This document shows, one piece after another, positions 15,196 to 24,793 of a DNA stretch of 64,000 nt (its first letter is position 1; every line of letters begins with the position of its first letter). The position numbers and the translations under genes are program-made. The notes under the pieces are model-generated. The model saw only the letters and a list, made by a program, of their open reading frames with translations. It did not search any database and was not told the origin of the DNA. Origin of the DNA: Hydractinia symbiolongicarpus (taxonomy: Eukaryota > Cnidaria > Hydrozoa > Anthoathecata > Hydractiniidae); the NCBI RefSeq assembly GCF_029227915.1, contig NC_079879.1, positions 20,476,501-20,540,500 of the forward strand. Direction: 5' to 3'.

Positions 15196-18100
15196 CATCT
15201 GTGAAATCTGGATTGCCAAGGCGAATCATAAAAAAAAAAATTCACATTAACTTTTTCTTGCCCACATGAAATGGGTAAATGCCAACACGAAACAGTATAA
15301 TGAAGGATTCGAAAGGCTGGCAAATGACTTCATAGCTGCATGATTTATCAGACAAGTCTATAAATTTTAGAGAAAAACAAAAATGCCATCGGATTAGGAG
15401 CTTCCACAGGGCAGTACTATAACATTGTATGTTATGCACCATCTTTGTTGTTATTAACGTTTGGCTCTAATAATTAAGTATTTTGTTCCGTACGATTTTA
15501 CATGTACATGCAGTTTAAACAACTCTGTCACAATCTTTCAAAATTAGGGAGGATGAGTTTTACAGGTTTTTTTAGAATCAGTTTAGATTTTAGTGATTTC
15601 TTTTAGACTCAAGTTGTTTTAACAAAGTTTGAAAGTTAAGCAAATAAGCTCATTGTAAATTAAAATGCATATACCACAGCTCAGCTTACATTTTGCATGC
15701 AGCAATTGTTGATGGAACTGTTGTGTCCCTATCGTTATTTATTCAAGTTGAGAGAAAAATAGGCTTAAAATACAAACAAGTAATTCACATTAGCAGGCTT
15801 TTGCAGGAAAACTTTGATGCACACATACTGAACTCAGCAATGGTTGATAGGACTCGCTTGTGACTGCCAAAAAAAAATTTAAGTTGAATACACTTTAAGT
15901 TTTACATTTCTGGCTATGCACACCCCCATGATATCAAACGCTTCTTCTAAAAAAGTCTGTATGAAAAACTACAAGATAATTATATTTGTATACAAAAATT
16001 GCCAAGACTTTTTTTAGTCTCCTTAAATTGCATCAGATTTGAAATTAGGGGCTGCCAATAATGAATTGCACGCAAAGAAAAATGAAAATTTACAATAAAA
16101 GATAATTTTAAGATTTTTTTTAGTGTGAAATTTTATATTTATTCTAAACTTTTTGCTGTTTTATCACAATTTTAGCGACATGCACATAGCCAGAAACAGA
16201 CCTACATGGGTATTATATAAAAATTTGCTATAAAAATCCATTATTTTAATTAGGTTGCTTTAAAGACCTACACAAAAAGCAGCAAAAAAAGAGAAGAAAA
16301 TTAAAACTAAAGTTAAATTCACACTGAAAACGCAGTTCATTCGAGCGCCGCATGTAGCCTTTTTGACATTAAATTTTAAATTACTTCCTTTTATTTTTGT
16401 ATACAATAGAAAAAATCAGGTGATTTTAGAATAACAATGAAAAATGCTCATTTTAGCATGCGGTAAGCAAAACACTGCTGCAAGTTGTGATTTGATCCAA
16501 ACTTGCTGCAGCTTCAAGTGCCAAACTGAAAGTGAGTATACATTATTAGGAGCTGCTATATATGGTAAAAAAATGTGCAACTTTTAACTTTGTTTTCAGT
16601 GTGAATTTAGCATAAAACAACAATTAAGTAAAAAAGTAAAGGTCATGTTTAGTTTTCCTTAAAAAAAATTAAATTTTGGAAATTTTGTTCAGGCCTTATC
16701 CATTTTATACTTATAATTGGCTGAACACACATTTGTAATCTATGTCACACCCAAGGCAGATTTCAAGGCAAGTATATTAAATGGTGAGCTAATCGTAGTT
16801 TATAAACAAAACATATTCAATGTAAGACCTTTAATCGTGTAAAAAACAAAAATGTCATTTGCAATGTCCTTTGGGTTCAGTTATGAAATTTATTGGTAGT
16901 AATTTGTGTATTTGAATATATGTTATAAGAATATATGGAAAGACTGCTAAACCATGAAAACTGACAATGTATTTAGCATAAGGAAGTGATAAAAACTTAA
17001 CGACCAATGTCCCTTAAAAAAAATAAAACCAATTTTAGAAAAAAAAATAGAGTCTGTTAACAAGGATGGGCGATAAATATATAAACATGCTCTTTAATTT
17101 TTTAAATTCAAGTATTTAACCTTCTTATATAAAGGAAAGTTTGTATCATTTTTATTGTTAAAACCAAATTGCTACTCCTCATAAAGGTCTTTCTATCTGA
17201 CATGTCTTTTTGCTAGATACAAAAATATTTCAACTGATAGGGACACTCTTAAAGCCTCCCAAACCTGATGATATAATCAACACAACACCAACATTTATGA
17301 AAATTTGGACAAAACAATACAAAACTTCCAACATCGGAAACTTAGGACCTATATGCTAGCTATACTATATATATAAAGCTAGCTAAACTATTATATATAC
17401 AGAATGAATGAAGAGTGTTTTCATTTCTAAACAATGTTTTGTCTGAGCATGTAGACACCTTAATAATGAAAATAACAAGGTTTGAACACCATTTTTGCTA
17501 AAGATTCCAGAGTAAATTAAGTGCTAGTTATACTCAGATATTGATATTTTATATATATACATTTTCATATATTAAAAATATCCCTGTATAACACATGAAG
17601 CACTATCTGCGTCACCCAAATTTATTTATGGTCCTGTGCACTGCTAAATTAGTCTTCAAATAACAACAAAAACTCAGAATGAACATTAAATTTGCAACAA
17701 AACGAAGCATAAGAATATCTGATATATAAGTTTTATTGTAGATTTTAATTTTTTCCTAAACGATTCCCAAAAGTCATATTGCTATGGAAAAAGCATCAAA
17801 GTTGAAAACCCACCTCAAATTGATGTTTGTTATGGCAACATGAGTATGGATGATTCTGCTGTTAAAGCTCTTTTACGATTTACAATGATACAGGATAGCT
17901 ACAATCGCAAAAGTTTTTGTTTAACAAGTTCTTATCTTTCTAGTTAGGTCACATATTACCTAATTGTGATACCATGTGTTTTCTCTAAGTAGGTGACTGG
18001 CCTGATTTTTGGTTATGTGGCCTAATTATAGGTTGTCGATATGGCCAAGTGCCTACTGTATTTTATCCCCAGTATCACTATTTACTGAATCAAAAAGGCT

Positions 18101-18310
18101 TTAGACAGAAAATTTGTTTAGTAAGAGATATCAATGTAAGTAGCTAGTTATCTAGCTATGTCATTTGCTTTAGGTGGGAATTTACAACTACGGCTGGCTT
18201 AAAAAAACTCTCAAGAAGCCCAAGGCTACTCGTGTAAGAAACATAGAAAGAATTTATTCAAATCATATTCTTTATAATGCATTTGAGAAGCGAAGACCAC
18301 TTCAACTTAC

Positions 18311-18415
18311 GTTGTTTACTTTAGTTTCGGTTTTTTTCTTTTCTTTTGGTGGAAGTTTAGCTCTGTTTCGTTCATTCATTCGGCCATTTTCCTTTTCGCT
18401 TGGCTGGGCATGGAC
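18311..18415 (-). other. Exon-like minus-strand segment, unassigned
   Basis: A 105-bp segment bounded on the minus strand by a ttcag acceptor and a gtaagt donor and open for all 35 codons in one frame (VHAQPSEKENGRMNER and onward, lysine-rich at the end). It could be a 5' exon of the RNF38/44-like gene 4.3 kb downstream, but the frame does not run into that ATG, so it would act as untranslated leader. It could also be chance. Confidence 0.25.
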
Positions 18416-18892
18416 CTGAATAGCTCTTTATTTAAATAGAACGTTTATATATTTCACCCCACCCGATCGAGTTTGTTATTATATCATCAAACCAAGGAGA
18501 TCAGATTTTACTGTTCTTTTAAAATATAACATTTAGTTATTTAGTAACAAATCAAAACAATGTTCTTCGTAGTGCTGGCTGCTACCGTGAATATTCGCTG
18601 AGAAAAACTTGTGTGCAAGCTTTTTTAAATTATGTTCTCACTAGCCGAAAAGTGCTATTTTTGAAAATAGCCATTGCTTCTTAGAAGTTAGACTTATTGT
18701 GTAGCTGTATCCTTTTTCAAATATGAATCGACGTCAGAATTATAAATTACATTCTCCACATGACATGTTCATGGCTGTACGAGTAGGTGATTTAAGTTGG
18801 CTCAATCAAGTTCTTAAAAGTAACGAAAGTTATGTAAACCTAAATGACGAAAGGGTAAAGCTTAACCTTATCTTTATTTGAAACTTTTCAAT

Positions 18893-19146
18893 CAGGGTGG
18901 CCACATATATAAAGTTTGACAATTTTAGGAGATTTGCACAACATTTAGGGGGTTTTTAGGTAAAGTTTTAGGAAAAAACACTAAAAACATAAAAACTACT
19001 CTATTTTTGGGAAATTTCACTAAAATTTTAGGAGGAAATGCAGAATTACTTTAACAGACAGACAATTTTAGGAGATCAAAATTTTAGGATTTTGAGGAGA
19101 AGAAAAGTCCTCATTGTTTAGGTTATTTAGGAGGTGTGGCCACCCT
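18893..19146. mobile_element. MITE with GGGTGGCCAC inverted ends
   Basis: Starts CAGGGTGGCCACA and ends GTGTGGCCACCCTA, inverted repeats enclosing about 250 bp with many ttttaggag motifs. It lies in intron 1 of the ankyrin gene. It has no coding capacity. Ends of the form CAGGGTGGCCAC occur in non-autonomous DNA transposons; the superfamily is not fixed here. Confidence 0.55.
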
Positions 19147-19235
19147 ACTAATAATAGCGCGAAATATTTTTTGCTTTCCGTAATTTACATATTAGTAATT
19201 TTTAGGGCCTAACTTGTCTGCACGTAGCAGCGTTA

Positions 19236-19295
19236 GGGGCTGTTTATATGAGAGGTGGGACGGGACGATTGCCGGGACGGGACGTTTGCCGGGAT
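19236..19295 (+). repeat. Left 60-bp terminal inverted repeat of the Harbinger element
   Basis: Identical to the reverse complement of 22363-22422 except at one position (T versus C at base 21). It contains tandem GGGACGGGACG motifs that are likely transposase or Myb-protein binding sites (inference). Confidence 0.9.
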
Positions 19296-19501
19296 CCCGC
19301 TCTCATTAATAATTATACTTAAAATCACTTTGCGTTTATATGGAAAATTTTTGTCCCGGGACAATTTCGTCCCGTCCCGGCTGAGCGGGATCCCGCTTGA
19401 GCTAAGCGGGATCCCGGCTTAGGCGGGACGTTTTTTTCCATATAAACACACCGTCCCGGGACAAACGATCAGCATATTTCAATAGAAAGAAAAAAACAAA
19501 C

Positions 19502-20576
19502 ATGGCTGCTAAACGTGCACTTGTTAAGAAGCCAACAGATGTTCCAACCAAGAAAAAGTGTTTTAGATTCAATGATGAAATGGTTTTTAACCTCATTAAC
19601 TGTCTATTAGATTATAAAGCAAAGTGTGAGTTTGAGAACATTGATTTTGATGCAGACAAACCAATGCAATACAAAGTCATTCGTACTGAGTTGGCAAAAT
19701 TATATCAAAATGAAGAAGAAGTGTTTGGGCCAGTGGAGGATACCTCCACTGAGCTCTCCCAAGAAAATGTTAGGGAAATGAAAAAAATGATAGCAAGAGG
19801 CTACCAAAGAGTGTTAAAAAATAAAAGATTTACGGCAGGGATTTTCTAAAGCAGTAATTAGTGGCACGCGTAGTGGCTGGTGGCAGATTAATGTATGAAC
19901 ACTATGACAGTTTGAAGCTCCTTTGGAGTGGAAGTGCAAACACAGAGCCCCTACCCAATGGCATTGATAGTGCTGATGTAAATCAAACAAAATCAAGTAA
20001 TGAAATGTTATCTGACCATGATGATCCAACTGCAAATATTAATAGTGTTGACAGTGGTGAATATGAAGATCCAGCAGATGACGATAATTTGAGCTTGTCA
20101 TCAAGTGATCAGTCAGTCTCGAAAAATTCATGCATTTTTACTTCCACACCAAAAACTACATCAGCAGTGCCAAACTTATTGATAATAAAAGAAAACAACT
20201 TGAGAGAAAGTTGTCATCTGCTCAGCGTGATACCTTACTGTTGAGAGAAGCAAAAGAAGAAAGATCTGATCGTAAAGAGCTTCAAGAGATGATTAAAAAT
20301 TCTAATGAGTCCTTTACAGCTGCACTTAATAATATAAGCCAGGCTATGTTGCAAATTAGCGAAACTATGTCACATTCCATGCAGCTGATGGCACAATCAT
20401 TCAGCCAGCAAGCAGGTCCAAGCTCACAAAATTATGAAAGCTATGGTAGACGTCACCATTTTCAGCATATAAATCCAAATTGTAATGTCGTCTCAAGCAT
20501 CGTAACCCAAAACAACAACATAAGTCCCAACGATCCCAGTGGCGGTGGTTATTATCAATCATTAATGAGGGAATGA
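19502..20576 (+). pseudogene. Harbinger accessory Myb/SANT-like DNA-binding protein, frame broken
   Basis: Begins MAAKRALVKKPTDVPTKKK and has a SANT-like trihelix region (FNDEMVFNLINCLLDYK...). The C-terminal half has a coiled-coil-like stretch (RKQLERKLSSAQRD...) and a Met/Gln-rich segment. In PIF/Harbinger elements this partner binds the ends and helps import the transposase. The frame changes about 19800-19870 (through two frames) and again near 20170, so at least three indels break it. These breaks could be real decay or base-calling errors. No intron explains them cleanly. Confidence 0.75.
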
Positions 20577-20962
20577 TACGAAAAAAAAAACATGTGTATA
20601 TAGTTCAGAGAGTGTTTCAGGAACAATTACATTGATGCAAGTTTATGTTCACAGACAAACCTAAAAATTATATTATGTTGATTGCCTAAACATTTATGTT
20701 ATGATAGTTGCCCAACAAACTATATGCCCAAAACGTTCTAATCCGTAGATTTTTAACAAAAATTAACAACAAACAAAAATATTTTTACTGTGAGTTACAT
20801 TGAGCATAATAGGCTTTCAAATCTTTAGCAGTATCAGAAGAAACTTTTTATTAAATTTATGTGCGAATGTTTGAATTTAGCCTTTATCATTTCCTTTTAC
20901 AGAACATGCAATACTTTATAAATCTTTACATTTTTTGTATATATTGTATATATGTATAATTG

Positions 20963-22277
20963 TTAGTATGGAAGACTGTCCTGTATAAAATTTGTTATTA
21001 CTTCCCGTACAACATCACCCTCTGCAAGATTTCCTAAATACACAGAGTAATCTAATTGTTGTGTCTCTGCTTTATGCTTTTCTATTTCAATTTTCACCAA
21101 ATCAGGGTCAATAACACATTTGTTAAGTTCACATATATTGTGCAGCACAAAACATGCATAGATTGCCACAGGAACAAAATCTATTTTTAAATCAACTTTC
21201 TTTGCTAAAAAAAACCCATCTGGATTTTAAGCGTCCAAAAGCACACTCGACTGGGTTTCTTGCTGACCGGAGCATGTTGTTAAATAACACTTGAGCATTT
21301 GTTGAACAACTATGGTACTCTTTCATACAGTACGGTGTCAAGGGGTATGCAGGGTCACCAATCAAATAGTTTGGAACTTTGGCTCTGCCTGGCAGGGATG
21401 TCCTCATAAGTAATGGGTATTTCCTCATCTTTAAGTTTAGCAGTAATATTTGAGTTGGCGAACACCTTCGCGTCATGTACACTGCCTGGCCACCTACAAT
21501 CAACATCCATGAAATAGCCACGGAAATCGCATACTGCCTGAACGTTAAGAGAAAAATACATTTTGTAAGAAAAATAATCTTGTGAATGTTCACTAGGTCG
21601 TAAAATTTGTACGTGGGTGCCATCTATGCAGCCAAAAGCTTGCGTCATTCCAAATTTGGCCTCAAATTCTCCTACTTTTTCAAGCATCTCTTCTTTCGTT
21701 TTTGGCAGGGCTATGTATTTTGGTCCAAGCTTGTAAGTTATGCAGTTACAAACATCTCTTATGACTTTTGACACCGTAGATATGTGCAGGCCAAAAGTGT
21801 TTGCTGTCATTGACAAAGATCCTGTGTCTTTCAAGTAGTACAACGTTACTGCAACTTTTTTTCTGCAGACAAGGCTCGATAATTTGGAGATGTGTTGTCA
21901 GGAGTAATCCATATGCGTGTTTGATCTACTAAATCAGTAAACATAGCCTTTGTCATTCTGAAGTTCTTTTTCCAATCCTCCTCGGGAAGAACATCAAAAA
22001 ACATGTTCAACCACCACTGTTCCACTCGTCCTTGTTTGAACCATGTTGAACGAGGAATTCGGTTTTTCCTTTGCTCTTTCAATGCTTTCTGTTTTTTTAT
22101 CCAACAGTTTCTTTTGCTTCCACTCAAAAGTGATGCAGTTAAAAGAGTTCTATAGTGAGTGTATTGAAGTGCTAAAATCATTAACAATGTATTGAGCTGC
22201 AACAACAATGTTGATGATGTTAAAAAAATCTGTTTATTCGCTTGCAATTTTGTTTTGTTTTCGTTTTGACGCGCCAT
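20963..22277 (-). pseudogene. PIF/Harbinger DDE transposase, frame broken at three homopolymers
   Basis: RNase-H-like transposase read on the minus strand from MARQNENK at 22277. Conserved pieces in order: helix-turn-helix-like ANTFGLHISTVSKVI, first catalytic D in FGCIDGTHVQI (about 21613-21636), GSVHDAKVF, second D in LIGDPAYPL (about 21345-21368), the E in VECAFGRLKSRW (about 21230-21255), and the C-terminal VAIYACFVLHNICE. The pieces lie in different frames. The shifts are at an A-run near 21858-21864, near 21395-21410, and at a T-run near 21205-21212. One-base changes at such runs would reconnect the frames, so either the copy has just died or the runs are miscalled. The protein continues to a stop at about 20963. 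Confidence 0.88.
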
Positions 22278-22362
22278 TATACTTTAGAAAAATTTAAATT
22301 TGGCGCTTGTGTTGTGAAATCGTCCCGGCGCACTTTGTTCCATATAAAGGCGGGATAAAATC

Positions 22363-22422
22363 ATCCCGGCAAACGTCCCGTCCCGGCAATCGTCCCGTCC
22401 CGCCTCTCATATAAACAGCCCC
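22363..22422 (-). repeat. Right 60-bp terminal inverted repeat of the Harbinger element
   Basis: Mirror of the left end with 59 of 60 bases matching. It is followed directly by the second TTA target-site copy at 22423-22425. Confidence 0.9.
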
Positions 22423-23196
22423 TTAGAATGCCGATGTGACGTTTTAAAGAGTTTAATAATTGAGTACCAAGTCGATGTAAATTTATCTACATCGTCAGGT
22501 TGGACAGCCCTCCATTTTTCTATCAATAGTAGCAAGGTCAAGAAATCTTACGAATGTGTTCAGTACCTTCTTAGTCAAGGAGCAGACGCAAATCGGTAAG
22601 TTAATTTCGAATTAACCACGCTGCAATAACTCTCCGTGATAACTAAAGTTCAGTTTTGTAATAGGTGTACCTCAGCCTTGATTTACCCGTTGCATCTGGC
22701 TGCGTCTTGTGGTCACGTTTCAGCCACCGAGCTTCTTCTAAAGCACAATGCGGTTGTGGATGTTACCGACGAACGAGGTCAGTCACCTTACATCATGGCT
22801 ATGATATGGGGCCATAAAAACGCTGCTCGTGTTCTAGCACATAGCGTGTGGATAAAAACGAAACAAGACGAAGCTTACCAGCGTCAGGCTTTCCAAAAAT
22901 ATTGTGCAAAAATAGATAAAGAAAAACGAACCAACAACGAACTAGTAGAAACTGGAAAGAAACTTAGAGCTGAAAAATGTTATCAAAACTGGCTTCAGAA
23001 AAATTGTCTTATTGTGAACAATTCACTAGGTTTGGAAGCAAAAGAAAAGAAAGAGGCTTCGTCCAAAATTTCTGAAGAGAAGGATATAAGATACAAACCT
23101 GTTAGAACTAGGAAGGATAAACAATCAACGGCAGATGTGGTAGAGCTAGATCGACACGTGAAACTGATTCAATTATCAACCCCTATGAAGCATTAA

Positions 23197-24793
23197 CCAT
23201 TTTGTTTTGCATATGTTGACTCGCGCGTACTATATACGTACTTTATCAAAGATACACACCGAAGTTTTACACAAACGCATCTATATTTTGTCTAAAACCC
23301 CAGAATTTAGAATTGCGTGTAAATTAGTGTGCGCGAAAATTAGTGCACGCGAAATACGTTAATATTTCTATTGTGCGAATATTTATAGTTGCGAAATAAA
23401 TTTTATAGTTGCGAATATTTATACTTGCGAAAATAAGTACGAATAACCTTTACGAAAAAGTATTACCTTAAGGGCATAAATTTTTGCGGGAATTAAATTT
23501 CGCGGATTTGGCGGTTTTTAGTCAAACCGCGAAATTTAATTCCCGCGAAAAATCCAAATGTGCCTTATACGCGAAAGTAAATTCCTGCAAAATTTCGAAA
23601 ACACGTTCATCCGCGAAATTAAATTCCCTTTTTTTCTTTAATTTTTATTTTGATTTTAGCGTGTGACTCGAAAATGAAGATCGTTTGGAAAATAGTCTTG
23701 AAAGAGACATGTGCATACATGAAAACAATCTGGATAGTGATTCTGATTATGAGGATGACGTGGGAATATATTTTCTATTTTAGAGGATAATATGGCGGAT
23801 AGTTAAAGAAAAGATATATTAAGAGTTACTAAAATTCGTATTTCTTACTTTTAAAATTTTACGAAATTTGGATCCGCAAAATTAAATTCCCGCGAAATTT
23901 CCAAATCATGTTGATCTGCGAAATTAAATTCCCTTTTTTTCCGCGAAATTTCCTAAAAAAACCCCGCGAAATTAAGTTCCCGCGAAAATTAATTCCCTTA
24001 AGGTAGTTAAAAACACCGAAATTAAACAGATCGCTTTTTGATTCAAACAGCTGTTTTGAAATAGTATTTAAACCGTCAAAAGAAAATATTGTACTCTAAA
24101 TCTATCTTCATATTGCGCTGCAAATTAACGCCACCACGGCTGTCGCAAAATAAAGTTCAACAGCACGTAGGGTACATTTAAAACAAATAAGTAAATATAC
24201 AGATTTCAAGTGCGTAGAAAATGTTTTAGAATAACTAGAAATTTCAAAATTAAAAAATCTAAGAATGTACAAAAATATCATGCGATAAAATTCTGAAAAA
24301 ATCTTGATGTAAATGGAAAATTACGTAGGTTTAGTAAGATATGTCAACGCAATATTTAGTAACTGTGACCATGCATAACCATTTACCAAACTTCTGGCCA
24401 CATGCTGTAAATAATCGATGAATTGTGAACTAGAATGTGATTATTTGAAATATCGAAGAAGTTGAAAACACAAATTTATGCAAATTACTCATGGTAAAGC
24501 TGAACAACAAAGTTAAGAGTATATCCACCCTTCCTTGGCAACAGCCAACGGAGAAAACGAGAGGATAATAATAAAGACCTGTCTTGCTGTTTCAAACAAA
24601 AGTGAAGTTATCTGAGAAGCTACTAAAAAGTAACTAAACTAATATTATTTATAATTCCTGTGCATAAAGATATAAATATTAACATATAAAAAATTACTAA
24701 TAAAACTTATAAAAAGAAAAATTCAAAATATTAAAAAAGTAAAAATTCTACATATATATATATTAATTCTAAGTAAGTATTATAATTTTATTA
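23197..24793. other. Intergenic: convergent 3' flanks of the ankyrin and CRK genes
   Basis: Holds a MITE at 23464-24005. The rest is AT-rich and without recognisable genes; a run of TATATATA lies near 24753. Confidence 0.55.
23464..24005. mobile_element. MITE, CCTTAAGGG-ended, TA-flanked (copy 1)
   Basis: Ends are TA-CCTTAAGGG and CCCTTAAGG-TA, with TA on each side as a likely target duplication. Both ends are followed inward by AT-rich and then GCGGG/CCCGC sequence (taaggg...ttttcgcggg). The interior is full of palindromic CGCGAAATTAAATTCCCGCG-type units on both strands. Non-coding. A second copy is at 30420-30682. Confidence 0.6.

Larger units (their letters stand above)
13966..18722. other. 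Intergenic region between divergent genes, AT-rich
   Basis: About 4.8 kb between the RING-ligase start (minus) and the ankyrin gene start (plus). It should hold both promoters and any 5' untranslated exons. I recognise only a tRNA-derived SINE at 14880-15195 and an exon-like minus-strand segment at 18311-18415. The open frames at 14418-14732 and 18174-18419 have no family resemblance. Confidence 0.55.
19236..22422. mobile_element. PIF/Harbinger DNA transposon, full length, 3187 bp
   Basis: Perfect TTA duplications flank it (19233-19235 and 22423-22425), the usual PIF/Harbinger target site. The ends are 60-bp inverted repeats starting GGGGCTGTTTATATGAGAGG with a single mismatch. It has the two genes expected of the superfamily in opposite orientation: a Myb/SANT-like protein on plus (19502-20576) and a DDE transposase on minus (20963-22277). 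Subterminal GC-rich palindromes based on CGGGATCCCG lie at 19270-19460. The near-identical ends and exact duplication indicate a recent jump. The element interrupts a coding exon of the ankyrin gene between Ala-Leu and Glu codons. Confidence 0.93.
18723..23196 (+). pseudogene. Ankyrin-repeat protein, ANKRD53-like, with one exon split by a transposon
   Basis: Exons 18723-18854 (ATG), 19206-19235 continued at 22426-22595, and 22665-23196 (stop). Removing the transposon and one TTA copy gives an intact 287-codon frame. Three to four ankyrin repeats are visible: GLTCLHVAAL, GWTALHFSIN, PLHLAASCGHVSATELLL and DERGQSPYIMAMIWGHKNAARVL. A charged helical tail follows, starting at VWIKTKQDEAYQRQ. The repeat order and the IWGH...VW ending resemble vertebrate ANKRD53, a spindle-associated protein; that assignment is from memory and only moderate. 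As read, this haplotype cannot encode the full protein, because the 3.2-kb insertion brings stops right after codon 54 or so. Everything outside the insertion is undamaged, so the disruption is young and may be absent from other alleles. AATAAA at 23395-23400 is a possible poly(A) signal. Confidence 0.8.

Noticed and set aside
19236-22422. Harbinger element acting as an intron of the ankyrin gene
   Set aside because: The borders are GGGG...CCCC next to TTA, without GT or AG, so precise splicing at the insertion point is not possible.
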